Under the pieces are notes generated by a model. The model made no database searches and had not been told where the DNA came from. It saw only the letters and a list, made by a program, of their open reading frames with translations. The position numbers and the translations under genes are program-made. Below are positions 7,636 through 16,106 of a DNA stretch of 64,000 nt, in pieces. Source of the DNA: Cryobacterium arcticum (lineage in GTDB: Bacteria; Actinomycetota; Actinomycetes; Actinomycetales; Microbacteriaceae); NCBI RefSeq assembly GCF_001679725.1, contig NZ_CP016282.1, positions 558,001-622,000 of the forward strand, in the 5' to 3' direction. Numbering within the stretch: the first letter of the stretch is position 1; each line of letters opens with the position of its first letter.

Positions 7636-9438
7636 ATGGAACCCACCCCTACCTCGCGCCCGCGCGGCCGCCGGCGCGCCCGACGAGGACGAAGGAAGAC
7701 CGTTGGCCTCGTCATCTTGGCCCTCGTCGTGATCGTCGTGGGACTCGTCGCGTGGGTGGGGGTGCGCGCGGGACTTGCGCGGGCTGAGCTTGAGGCTGCG
7801 ATTCCCCTGGCAGGCGACATGCAACGTCAGGTAGTGGCGGGAGAAGGCGACGCGGCACGGCTCACCGGCGAAAAGCTAACCGAACGGGCCGCGTCTGCCG
7901 CCGTGCTAACCAGTGATCCTGTGTGGAGGGCGTTTGAGGTGGTCCCTGCACTTGGGCCCAACCTCGCAGTCGTTCGCCAACTGGCCGGCGCGATCAACGA
8001 TCTTGCCCAAGACGGCATCGCTCCACTCGCCCAAGTTGCGGGCCAGATCTCTGTCGACGATTTTCGCCCGGTAGACGGCACTGTCGACGTTCAGCCCCTC
8101 CTGGCGGCTCAGCCCGCCGTATCGCAGGCACTGACCGCGATGCGTACCGCTCAAACGCAGGTCGCTGAAATTGATGGCGACGGCACCATCGATCAAGTCG
8201 CCGAAGCTGTCGTGCGCTTGAGCACTGCTGTTAATGCGGCCGAGCCGGCTCTCGATGCAGTCGACAAGGCAGTTCGGGTGGTGCCGAATATGTTGGGCGC
8301 CAGCGGCCCACGCAATTACCTGGTGCTCGTCCAAAACCCGGCCGAATTGCGTTCGACCGGCGGCATCATGGGAGCTGTAGCGCTGGTCCACACGGAGGCC
8401 GGATCGATTCAACTAACTCAGCAAGCCTCAGGCGCTAGTTTCCCGCGACATCCGGAGTCTGTGCTCGAGTTGCCCACCGACACCCGCAATCTGTATGGGG
8501 CGATAACCGGCCAGTACATGTTGAACGTCGGACTTACCCCAAGATTTCCGCTCTCGGCGGCCTTGGCGAAGGAGATGTGGCGGCTTCAATATGGACTCGA
8601 GGTTGACGGTGTTCTGTCCATCGACCCTGTTGCGCTCAGCTACATCCTTGCCGCGACAGGCCCTATCGCTCTGCCGTCGGGCGATTCGCTGACGTCCGAC
8701 AATGCCGTAAGTCTGCTACTTACCGACGTCTATCAGCGTTTCGAGGCGCCGAAGGAACAGGATGATTTCTTTGCGGCGGCGGCGGCTTCGGTGTTCTCGG
8801 CTGTAGCAGGAGGCGACGCAGACCCTGTCGCTCTGATCGAAGCACTCGCCAAGGCGGGGGCCGAACATCGGGTCTTGGTGTGGAGCGCAGCGGACGCAGA
8901 GCAGGCGGTCCTTGACAACACCACTCTCGCCGGCGGCCTCCCAGCGAGCGATGCGGATACCGAGCGGTTCGGTCTCTATCTGAACGATGCGACCGGGGCG
9001 AAGATGGACACCTACCTGGATGTGTCAACGAGCGTGGGACAGGTGACCTGCCGAAACGACAAACGCCCAAATTTCGGAGTCGAGGTGACCCTCACCAACA
9101 CGGCACATAGCGACGCCGGGAAGGCATTGCCGAAATATGTCACTGGTGGAACCCAGTTTGGCGTTTCACCGGGCAATGTGAAAACCATTGTGTCCGGGTA
9201 CGCCTCACCGGAAGTGCAGAACCTGGGTTTGACTCGAGACGGCCAAGCGGCGCCGTATCTGCCCGCTAGTGATGAGGGATTCCAGGTGAGTGCACTGACC
9301 GTGGAACTTGCGCCCGGGCAGAGCACAGTGATCCGTTACAACTGGCTGGGGACCGCTCCGTTCGACGGCGACTTGGAACTGCAAATGACACCCGTAATTC
9401 ACAGAAATGAAACAAAGAAACTGGATATGACCTGTTAA
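7636..9438 (+). CDS. DUF4012 membrane-anchored protein
   Basis: About 600 residues, with a very basic N-terminus (RGRRRARRGRRK) followed by one membrane helix (about residues 24-44). The large exported part contains the DUF4012 core: NYLVLVQNPAELRSTGGIMG, and later blocks around GPIALPSGDSLTSDNAV. The family is common next to exopolysaccharide and LCP genes in Actinobacteria, but its biochemical role is unknown. A surface role in polymer assembly or attachment is an inference from position. Tandem GTG (7633) and ATG (7636) starts sit right after the fcl stop; ATG is reported. It probably belongs to the gmd-fcl transcript. Confidence 0.85.
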   Translation: MEPTPTSRPRGRRRARRGRRKTVGLVILALVVIVVGLVAWVGVRAGLARAELEAAIPLAGDMQRQVVAGEGDAARLTGEKLTERAASAAVLTSDPVWRAFEVVPALGPNLAVVRQLAGAINDLAQDGIAPLAQVAGQISVDDFRPVDGTVDVQPLLAAQPAVSQALTAMRTAQTQVAEIDGDGTIDQVAEAVVRLSTAVNAAEPALDAVDKAVRVVPNMLGASGPRNYLVLVQNPAELRSTGGIMGAVALVHTEAGSIQLTQQASGASFPRHPESVLELPTDTRNLYGAITGQYMLNVGLTPRFPLSAALAKEMWRLQYGLEVDGVLSIDPVALSYILAATGPIALPSGDSLTSDNAVSLLLTDVYQRFEAPKEQDDFFAAAAASVFSAVAGGDADPVALIEALAKAGAEHRVLVWSAADAEQAVLDNTTLAGGLPASDADTERFGLYLNDATGAKMDTYLDVSTSVGQVTCRNDKRPNFGVEVTLTNTAHSDAGKALPKYVTGGTQFGVSPGNVKTIVSGYASPEVQNLGLTRDGQAAPYLPASDEGFQVSALTVELAPGQSTVIRYNWLGTAPFDGDLELQMTPVIHRNETKKLDMTC

Positions 9439-9537
9439 AGTCCCGTATGGTTGGGGCTAACCCCTTTTGGGGGACAGCTTCAATCGAAGCATCGCCAGTG
9501 TCGGCAAATTCATTGCACAACAGCAGGGGGTATTTCC

Positions 9538-10104
9538 ATGTTCAAAAAGTCCTTCGCGGCGATCGCGCTCGCGGTCCTCGCAGTCTTCGCCGTCCCGGCC
9601 GCGGCTAACGCTGCCGGCTACGTGCCGGACGGCAATATCGTCGTCTCTGGAACAATCGCGCCGGGATCACCCGTCACGGTTTCGTTCACCCCGGGTTCCT
9701 TCACCCCGGGTGAGACAGTCTCCTTCACCCTCACCGGCGAAAACGCGACCGGTGCCACCCTCGCAACCTTCAAGTCGGTTGTGAACTCGCAGAGCCTCAC
9801 GAAGACAGCTGCCGGCTCCGGAGCAGTTGCTGTCGCAGTCACACTGCCGACCAACGCGTCAGGTAGCTACACGACTACGGCAACCGGCCTTACCTCCGGC
9901 ACCGTCGGCACCGCAAGCCTCACTGTTGCCGCAGCAGATTCCGCTGCTGGAACCGGCAGCGGAACCTCAACCGGTGGCGGACTCGCCAGCACCGGCTACA
10001 ACGCTCCCATGCTCGCAATCTGGGGCGCAGCCGGCGCGCTGCTCCTCGGTGTTGCACTGGTCGTTGTGCTCGGCATCGTTCGCCGTCAGCGCGCAACCGC
10101 CTAA
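9538..10104 (+). CDS. Sortase-anchored surface protein (LAXTG type)
   Basis: The 188-residue protein starts MFKKSFAAIALAVLAVFAVP and has a clear signal peptide with a probable cleavage site after AANA. The mature part is rich in Thr, Ser, Gly and Val and looks like an Ig-like fold (PGSFTPGETVSFTLTGENA). The C-terminus has LASTG, then a hydrophobic helix and an RRQR tail, which is the cell-wall sorting arrangement. LAXTG is the motif usually linked to class E sortases. The ATG at 9538 follows a strong GGGGGT site; an in-frame start at 9451 would put a polar leader before the signal peptide. It has its own intergenic region and terminator, so it is probably a separate unit. Its function is unknown. 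Confidence 0.8.
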   Translation: MFKKSFAAIALAVLAVFAVPAAANAAGYVPDGNIVVSGTIAPGSPVTVSFTPGSFTPGETVSFTLTGENATGATLATFKSVVNSQSLTKTAAGSGAVAVAVTLPTNASGSYTTTATGLTSGTVGTASLTVAAADSAAGTGSGTSTGGGLASTGYNAPMLAIWGAAGALLLGVALVVVLGIVRRQRATA

Positions 10105-10181
10105 CTACATCCCGTCACTCGCTACAGGCAACATCTTCCGACACTGTGTGAAGTTGCTAGGCAGGATGTAATTTGACAGAG

Positions 10182-10212
10182 AAGGCCCCGGACTCAGTCC
10201 GGGGCCTTTTCT
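10182..10212 (+). terminator. Rho-independent terminator after surface protein
   Basis: AAGGCCCCGGACT and AGTCCGGGGCCTT form a long perfect stem with a very short loop, followed by TTTTCTT. It lies 80 bases after the surface-protein stop and before the ugd start. Confidence 0.9.
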
Positions 10213-10326
10213 TAAGAGCAATACTCAGTATCTGTACGGTGCCGCATCTGGCTCCGTCTCACCATCACTCGTCACCAGCCGGGCGTCAAGGCGCTGCCGG
10301 TAGGCTTTTCTTATGGGGATTCAACT

Positions 10327-11640
10327 GTGAAGATTTCTGTCATCGGCTGTGGCTACCTCGGCGCCGTGCACGCATCGGCCATGGCCGAGCTCGGCCATGA
10401 GGTTGTAGGCATTGACGTCGACCCGGCCAAGATCGAGGCTCTCTCGAACGGCCGAACCCCGTTCTTTGAGCCGGGTCTGCCGGAGGTGCTGACCTCGGCG
10501 ATGGCCTCGGGCCGGTTGCGGTTCAGCACGGATATCGCGGATGCTGCCGGTGCTGCGGTGCACTTCGTGGCCGTGGGCACCCCGCAGAAGAAGGGCAGCT
10601 ACGCCGCTGACCTCACCTACGTCGATGCAGCGGTCGATGCGTTACTCCCGCACCTCAGCGCCGGCGATCTCATCGTGGGGAAGAGCACCGTGCCCGTGGG
10701 CACGGCCGCACGTCTCGCGGCTGTGGTGGCAGCCTCGGGAACGGGTGCCGCTCTCGCCTGGAACCCTGAGTTCCTGCGTGAAGGCTTCGCAGTGCAGGAC
10801 ACCATCGCACCTGACCGCCTTGTCTACGGCGTTCCCGCCGGAGAAGCTGGCGAGCGGGCCGTCGCACAGCTGAACGAGGTCTACGCGTCCGCCATCGCGA
10901 CCCAGACACCGCTCGTGGTCACCGACTACGCCACCGCAGAACTGGTCAAGGTGGCCGCGAACGCCTTCCTCGCCACCAAGATCAGCTTCATCAACGCCAT
11001 GGCCGAGATCGCGGAGGTCTCCGGCGCCGACGTCACACAGCTCGCGGACGCCATCGGCTACGACACCAGAATCGGCCGCCGATTCCTGAACGCCGGCGTC
11101 GGCTTCGGTGGCGGCTGCCTGCCCAAGGACATCCGTGCTTTCACCGCTCGCGCCGAAGAGCTCGGCCGCGGCGAGTCCGTCGCCTTCCTCAAAGAGGTCG
11201 ACTCGATCAACCTGCGTCGCCGGCAGCGGGTCGTCGACCTCACCGTGGCGGCCCTTGACCGCCCGGTGTACAACGCGAAGGTCGCCGTACTCGGCCTGAG
11301 CTTCAAGCCGCACTCCGACGACGTGCGCGACTCGCCGGCCCTCGACGTCGCTGTGCAGCTGCGCGGTCTCGGTGCTGATGTCGTCGCATCAGACCCTCAG
11401 GCGATCGAGAATTCTCGCGCCCGCCACCCGCAGCTGAGCTACGAGACCGACATCGAAACCACCCTCCGTGGCGCCTCCGCAGTCGTGCTGGTGACCGAAT
11501 GGCCCGAGTTCAAGGACATTGACCCGGTTTGGGCTGCCACACTGGTAGAAACTCCCACCATCGTGGACGGGCGAAACACGCTCGACGCCGTCAAATGGCG
11601 TGCCGCCGGGTGGACTTACTACGGATTGGGCCGTCCCTAA
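10327..11640 (+). CDS. ugd: UDP-glucose 6-dehydrogenase
   Basis: This 437-residue enzyme oxidises UDP-glucose to UDP-glucuronate with two NAD+. The N-terminal NAD motif is ISVIGCGYLGAVHASAMAE, and substrate-binding segments include NPEFLREGFAVQDTIAPDR. The catalytic cysteine is in GVGFGGGCLPKD, and the C-terminal domain has VLGLSFKPHSDDVRDSPA. The length is usual for the Ugd/TuaD family. The start is the GTG at 10327. The HAD gene begins at the base after its stop, so they are surely cotranscribed. UDP-glucuronate would be a donor for the polymer made by this locus; its precursor enzyme GalU is broken nearby. Confidence 0.96.
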   Translation: MKISVIGCGYLGAVHASAMAELGHEVVGIDVDPAKIEALSNGRTPFFEPGLPEVLTSAMASGRLRFSTDIADAAGAAVHFVAVGTPQKKGSYAADLTYVDAAVDALLPHLSAGDLIVGKSTVPVGTAARLAAVVAASGTGAALAWNPEFLREGFAVQDTIAPDRLVYGVPAGEAGERAVAQLNEVYASAIATQTPLVVTDYATAELVKVAANAFLATKISFINAMAEIAEVSGADVTQLADAIGYDTRIGRRFLNAGVGFGGGCLPKDIRAFTARAEELGRGESVAFLKEVDSINLRRRQRVVDLTVAALDRPVYNAKVAVLGLSFKPHSDDVRDSPALDVAVQLRGLGADVVASDPQAIENSRARHPQLSYETDIETTLRGASAVVLVTEWPEFKDIDPVWAATLVETPTIVDGRNTLDAVKWRAAGWTYYGLGRP

Positions 11641-12417
11641 ATGGCAACACAGCACCCCCGTTTGGTCGCCTTCGACCTCGATGACACCCTCGCACCTTCT
11701 AAGTCACCGATCGATCCGCGCATGGCGGAGCTGCTCGTGCGGCTGCTCGGAGTGGCCGAGGTCTGCGTGATCTCGGGTGGCCAGTTCGCCCAGTTCACCA
11801 TGCAGGTCATCGACAACCTGGTGGATGTCGACGCGGTCACCCTCACCCGTCTGCACCTGATGCCCACCTGTGGCACGCAGTACTACCGCAGCGAGGAAGG
11901 CACTTGGGTGCAGGTCTATGCCGAGAACCTCACTGACGATCAGAAGCAGCGCGCGCTGGCTGCGGTCGAGACCACAGCACGGGAGCTGGGTTACTGGGAG
12001 ACAAAGACCTGGGGGCCGATCCTCGAGGACCGTGGATCACAGATCACCTTCTCGGCGCTCGGTCAGGCTGCGCCCGTCGCAGCAAAGACTCAGTGGGACG
12101 CCGATGGCGTCAAGAAGACGGCACTGCGCGAGGCCGTGCAGAGCCTGCTGCCTGACCTCGAGGTGCGCTCCGGTGGCTCCACCTCGGTGGACATTACCCG
12201 ACGCGGCATCGACAAGGCTTACGGCATGACCCGGCTGGCGGAGCTCACCGGGATCCCGCTCGACGACATGCTGTTCGTCGGCGACCGGCTCGATGAGAAC
12301 GGCAACGACTACCCAGTGAAGGCGTTGGGGGTCGACTGTGTGGCCGTTGAAGGCTGGGAAGACACCGCCGCGTTCTTGGAGACGCTCATTCCGGTTCTGC
12401 AGACCGTTTCACGCTAG
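11641..12417 (+). CDS. HAD-IIB protein resembling eukaryotic-type phosphomannomutase
   Basis: The 258-residue protein has the HAD motif I AFDLDDTLAPSKSPI (nucleophile Asp and second Asp), VISGG as motif II and GDRLDENGNDYPVKALG as the C-terminal acidic motif. The segment GGSTSVDITRRGIDKAYG and the following GDR-x-GND pattern match the layout of eukaryotic alpha-phosphomannomutases, where the corresponding lysine and GND motif are conserved. Such an enzyme would turn mannose-6-phosphate into mannose-1-phosphate on the way to GDP-mannose for gmd. A simple sugar phosphatase is also possible. It abuts ugd directly. Confidence 0.75.
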   Translation: MATQHPRLVAFDLDDTLAPSKSPIDPRMAELLVRLLGVAEVCVISGGQFAQFTMQVIDNLVDVDAVTLTRLHLMPTCGTQYYRSEEGTWVQVYAENLTDDQKQRALAAVETTARELGYWETKTWGPILEDRGSQITFSALGQAAPVAAKTQWDADGVKKTALREAVQSLLPDLEVRSGGSTSVDITRRGIDKAYGMTRLAELTGIPLDDMLFVGDRLDENGNDYPVKALGVDCVAVEGWEDTAAFLETLIPVLQTVSR

Positions 12418-12544
12418 CGATCGGCGGCTGCAGGACTTCTCGTTGGTCCTGTAGCCGTTCGTCCATTCGCGCGTACATCGCCTCCAAGGGGTCGCTGACC
12501 TCGCGCCTGAACCAACGCTTGATTGTTAGACGATCTGACGGCAT
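12386..12544 (-). CDS. Small hypothetical protein or gene remnant (52 aa)
   Basis: An ATG at 12544 preceded by GAGGA at a good distance opens a 52-codon frame reading MPSDRLTIKRWFRREV at its start, then an acidic/basic helix (EAMYARMDERLQDQREV) that could form a coiled coil. It ends in TGA at 12386 and overlaps the 3' end of the HAD gene on the other strand by 32 bases. The good ribosome site and protein-like composition favour coding. It could also be the remaining N-terminus of a longer lost gene. Confidence 0.35.
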   Translation of the reverse strand: MPSDRLTIKRWFRREVSDPLEAMYARMDERLQDQREVLQPPIASVKRSAEPE

Positions 12545-12693
12545 GGCACATCCTCTTCGGGGAGCATGTTCTCAACGCGCCTGCGGGTGCGACGCGTCAC
12601 TCCGGCCGGGTAAGAGCGAGGAGTGAGGCCAAGATAGCCCGAAAAGACCGGGGCGGCGACCCACGCCGCAGGCCCTCTTATGGGGCCAACGGC

Positions 12694-13590
12694 CTAGAAG
12701 TCAGCGGCCCCCACGAAGCTCTTCAGCCACGGACGCAGCTCAACACCGAGGTCATCCCGTTCCACCGCCAACTGCACGATGGCCTTGATGTAGTCGAGTC
12801 GGTCGCCAGTGTCATATCGTCGGCCGCGGAAGATGACGCCGTAGACCCCGCCGGTCTCGTCAGGAGTCACCGCCATCGTCTGTAACGCATCAGTGAGCTG
12901 GATCTCATTGCCTTTGCCCGGTGCGGTGTTCTCAAGCACCGTGAAGACGTCTGGGCGCAGCACGTAACGACCGATGACTGCCAAGTTCGAGGGCGCATCG
13001 CCCGTAGCGGGCTTCTCGACCAGACCGGTTATCCGCACTACGTCGGGGTCGTCCGTAGGCTCCACGGCGGCCGCACCTTAGAGATGGATGCTGGCCGGGT
13101 CCACTTCGAGCAACGCGACAATGCTGGTGTTGCGGGCGACCTGCTCGCTCAGCATCTTGTCGAGCAGGGGATCGCGCGGGTCGATCAGATCATCCCCAAG
13201 AAGCACAGCGAACGGTTCGTCGCCCACATGCATCTTGGCGCGCAGCACCGCGTGGCCGAGACCATTCGGGTCTCCCTGGCGAACGTAGTGCATATCGGCG
13301 AGGGTGGTGGAGTGGAGCACGGCCGCGAGGCGCCCGTGGTCGCCCTTCTTCTGGAGTACGTCTTCCAGTTCGGTCATGCGGTCGAAGTGATTCTCCAGCG
13401 CATTCTTGTTGCGGCCGGTGATCATGAGGACATCGGTGAGGCCGGCAGCCACCGCCTCCTCCACCACGTATTGGATGGCGGGCTTGTCGACCACCGGCAG
13501 CATCTCTTTGGGCATGGCCTTGGTCGCAGGTAGAGAACGCGTGCCCATGCCGGCGGCGGGAATGACAGCCTTGGTGATTGCGGGAGACAT
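12694..13590 (-). pseudogene. galU: UTP-glucose-1-phosphate uridylyltransferase interrupted by an in-frame stop
   Basis: The whole coding region for a normal-length GalU (298 sense codons plus the internal stop) is present in one frame. The N-terminal half has [39 protein letters not shown] and LLGDDLI. The C-terminal half has ITGLVEKP, SNLAVIGRYVL and GRRYDTGDRLDYIKA. Between them, codon 171 is TAA at 13078-13080, in the context HL-stop-GAAAVEPT. Family members usually have tyrosine there (HLYGCAAVEP), so one base change from TAT or TAC explains it. No frameshift or other damage is seen, so the lesion is recent, a sequencing error, or read through. If real, UDP-glucose must come from another galU copy. 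Confidence 0.88.
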
Positions 13591-13665
13591 GGGCTCAGTT
13601 AGCCATACACAGATTACGCAGAGGTTTCTTCCAGATGGCGCTCCGGGTGCCCCCGACCGGGGGTG

Positions 13666-14040
13666 TTACTGGGACAGGTCTTCGGTGACGCGGGCGCTCT
13701 GGTCGGGGCAGCTCTTGGCCGCCGACTGCTCGAGAACACGGTGAGCGAGCTCGACCCGCGATTCCTCGGAGAGACCCTCGGTGGCATAGGTGGCGAGGAC
13801 CTTGTCCACGGCCTCGTTCAGGTCGATGTCGGGGTGGTCGGCGAGGTTGGTGCAGACGACCTGGCTGTACAGATTCACCATGGTCTTCGTCTGCTTGTCG
13901 AGCAGCTGGGGTTCGGTGAGCGCCGTCGGCGTCGGCGTCGGCGTCGGCGTGGGCGTCGAGGTGGTGACCGGCTGTGCGGCGACGCATCCCGACAGCAGGA
14001 TGACGCCGAGAAGAACGGTGGCGGGAGCTAGAAGGCGCAT
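13666..14040 (-). CDS. Small lipoprotein
   Basis: The 124-residue protein starts MRLLAPATVLLGVILLSGC, a lipoprotein signal peptide with lipobox LSGC at residues 16-19. A threonine-proline repeat follows (TPTPTPTPT, about residues 29-39) as a wall-spanning linker. The rest is a small helical domain with two cysteines (VVCTNLADH and AKSCPDQS). No known function was recognised. It starts 450 bp upstream of the galU remnant and is probably a separate unit. Confidence 0.7.
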   Translation of the reverse strand: MRLLAPATVLLGVILLSGCVAAQPVTTSTPTPTPTPTPTALTEPQLLDKQTKTMVNLYSQVVCTNLADHPDIDLNEAVDKVLATYATEGLSEESRVELAHRVLEQSAAKSCPDQSARVTEDLSQ

Positions 14041-14093
14041 TCGGTGATCTTACCCACACTCGGGTGACAAAACGCCCGTGTGATCAGACCGGA

Positions 14094-14243
14094 TCACATT
14101 GTCCGGATCGCGTAGAGGGCTAGTGCGGCCACAGCAACCGTGGCGATTGAGACGAAGATCACGCGGGCGGCAAGCATCCCGGCGCTGTGTTCGCGTCGTC
14201 GGTACCAGCGGCGAATCCGACGAGTCCGTCGGCGGATTCCCAT
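14094..14243 (-). CDS. Small single-span membrane protein (49 aa)
   Basis: The frame from ATG 14243 to TGA 14094 begins with a very basic stretch (MGIRRRTRRIRRWYRRREH) and then one hydrophobic helix (AARVIFVSIATVAVAALALY). This positive-inside arrangement looks like a real small membrane protein rather than chance. No strong ribosome site is seen. It lies 53 bp upstream of the lipoprotein on the same strand and could be cotranscribed with it. The function is unknown. Confidence 0.45.
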   Translation of the reverse strand: MGIRRRTRRIRRWYRRREHSAGMLAARVIFVSIATVAVAALALYAIRTM

Positions 14244-14393
14244 GCGGCCAATCTAACTGACCGCGGCTTCGCGTGCACCCCGAATGTGGACCCCCAGTTC
14301 GGGTGTCGGTGAAAAGGGGGACACTAGCCCGGACTGAACCGGCGGTCTATGGTGTGCGCACCGCATCCCGACTGTTCCGCAGGAGGCAACCCG

Positions 14394-15446
14394 ATGCCCA
14401 CAGTGCCCGCAGTGCAACCCGCCCCGGTGCGACACGTAGCGGCGCCGCCCACCCGCCGGCGGGCCTGGCGCATCGTGTTCCTGATCTTCGGGGTGTTCGC
14501 CGTGGCAGTGTTCGCCGTGGCGGGAGTCACCGTCTTCAACCTCACCCGCAGTTTCGATGCGGTCGAGAAGATCCCGGATGCCTTCCCCGCCGAGAGCGTC
14601 GACCGGCCGCCGGTCTCCACGGGAGCCGCGGCCACGGCGCTGAACTTCCTGCTGCTCGGCTCGGACTCCCGCGGCGACAGCACCGGCTCGATCGCGAGCA
14701 TCAGCGGGCAGCGCTCCGACACCATCGTGATCCTGCACATTCCCGCCGACCGCGCCGGCCTGTCGGTGATGTCGATTCCTCGCGACAGCTGGCTCGAGAT
14801 CCCCGGGTACGGAGAAGCCAAGGTGAACGCCGCCCTGTCGTACGGCGGGGTGCCGCTGGCTGTACAGACCGTGGAGGGCCTGATCGGGGCGCGCATCGAC
14901 CATGTAGCCGTGATCGACTTCGCCGGTTTCAAGGCCGTGACGGATGCGCTCGGCGGCGTCGACATCGACAATCCCATCGCCTTCGACTCGTACCATCTCG
15001 CCGGCCATGTCTTCCCGCAGGGTGTGCAACACCTCGACGGCACCGAGGCTCTGGCCTTTGTCCGGGAACGCTACGCCTTTACCGACGGTGACTTCCAGCG
15101 GGTGCGCAACCAGCAGTTGCTCATCCGGGCCCTGCTCAGCGGTCTCATGCACAAGTCCACCCTGACCGACCCGGGCACCATGGGGGCGGTTATCGGAGCC
15201 GTCACGCCCCACCTGGCGATCGACGACAAACTGTCCTCCGCCGATCTTGTGGCCCTCGGCGTGGAGCTGCGTGACGTGCGGGCCGACGACGTGGCGTTTT
15301 TCACCATCCCCACCGCCGGAACAGGAACCTCGGCCGACGGCCAGTCGATCGTGAACCTGGACTGGACGGCGCTGCCTGCGGTGCAGGAGGCCTTTCAATC
15401 GGACACCGTCGGTGCGATGGTTCAGCAGGCGCAAGCGGCCGGCTGA
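14394..15446 (+). CDS. LytR-CpsA-Psr (LCP) family glycopolymer transferase
   Basis: The 350-residue protein has a proline-rich cytoplasmic tail, one membrane helix (about residues 25-46), and an extracellular LCP domain. Visible LCP motifs are LNFLLLGSDSRG, SDTIVILHIPADR, VMSIPRDSWLEIPGYGEAKVN-type sequence (the arginine and aspartate bind the pyrophosphate lipid) and LAFVRERYAFTDGDFQRV-type sequence. LCP enzymes move glycopolymers from undecaprenyl pyrophosphate to peptidoglycan. The ATG at 14394 follows AGGAGG; an in-frame ATG at 14349 lacks such a site. It is convergent with the response regulator, with no gap. It may attach the polymer made by the genes to its left. Confidence 0.9.
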   Translation: MPTVPAVQPAPVRHVAAPPTRRRAWRIVFLIFGVFAVAVFAVAGVTVFNLTRSFDAVEKIPDAFPAESVDRPPVSTGAAATALNFLLLGSDSRGDSTGSIASISGQRSDTIVILHIPADRAGLSVMSIPRDSWLEIPGYGEAKVNAALSYGGVPLAVQTVEGLIGARIDHVAVIDFAGFKAVTDALGGVDIDNPIAFDSYHLAGHVFPQGVQHLDGTEALAFVRERYAFTDGDFQRVRNQQLLIRALLSGLMHKSTLTDPGTMGAVIGAVTPHLAIDDKLSSADLVALGVELRDVRADDVAFFTIPTAGTGTSADGQSIVNLDWTALPAVQEAFQSDTVGAMVQQAQAAG

Positions 15447-16106
15447 CTAGTGCAGGTAGCCGTCTTCGGCGGCGCGGCGGATGAGGTCGCCTTTGCGGCT
15501 GGCCGGGCGGCCCACCTTGGCGTACTTCTCCCGCACCCGCCGGAGGTAGGTCTTGGCCGTTTCGTACTGCACGGCCATCTCACTGGCCACATCCTTGGTG
15601 CTGTGGCCGGCCGCGTAGAGGCGGAAGGCGGTCGCTTCGCCGGGGCTGAGGCTGGGGCTGGTGGGCCGGGGTCCGGCGCCCGAGCCGGGACGCGCGGGCG
15701 CGAAGGGACGTTGCGCTGATACCCGGCGCATGACCGCGCGGGCGGCGTCCATGATTGCGGCCATCGGCAGGTCTTTGGCGAGGTAGTCGGCGGCCCCGGC
15801 GAGCCGGGCACGCTCGCGCGCTTCACGGGTGTCGAGGCCGCTGATCACGATCACCTTGGCGCCGGCGGCGCGGCAGGTGCGCACCCGAGCCTCAATGGAG
15901 ACCGGTTCGGTGATCTGGTAGTCGATGAGCACGAGGTCGGCGGGAAACTCCGCCCGGTGCACGAAGTCCGCCCAAGAGGTGGACGTGAGCACCAGGGTGA
16001 AATCCGGCGCATGTTCGGCGATCCAGGTGCCCATGCTGTCGAGCAGCAGCTCGTGGTCGTCGAGGAGGGCCAGCCGGATGGGCGGGGTGTCGTCACGCGT
16101 GGTCAA
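15447..16106 (-). CDS. NarL/LuxR-family response regulator
   Basis: The 219-residue protein has an N-terminal receiver domain (IRLALLDDHELLLDSMGTWI, phospho-acceptor Asp in DLVLIDYQ near residue 60, and conserved Lys in ADYLAKDL). A C-terminal LuxR-type helix-turn-helix follows (LSPGEATAFRLYAAGHSTKDV and AVQYETAKTYLRRVREKY). A linker rich in Pro, Gly and Ala joins them. Its start overlaps the end of the membrane-protein gene upstream by 14 bases, so it is the last gene of a three-gene operon with the histidine kinase. Targets are not known. Confidence 0.92.
   Translation of the reverse strand: MTTRDDTPPIRLALLDDHELLLDSMGTWIAEHAPDFTLVLTSTSWADFVHRAEFPADLVLIDYQITEPVSIEARVRTCRAAGAKVIVISGLDTREARERARLAGAADYLAKDLPMAAIMDAARAVMRRVSAQRPFAPARPGSGAGPRPTSPSLSPGEATAFRLYAAGHSTKDVASEMAVQYETAKTYLRRVREKYAKVGRPASRKGDLIRRAAEDGYLH

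Noticed and set aside
9436..9537. A possible riboswitch before the surface protein
   Set aside because: Only short GGGG/CCCC pairs are visible, and nothing matches the conserved cores of known riboswitch classes.
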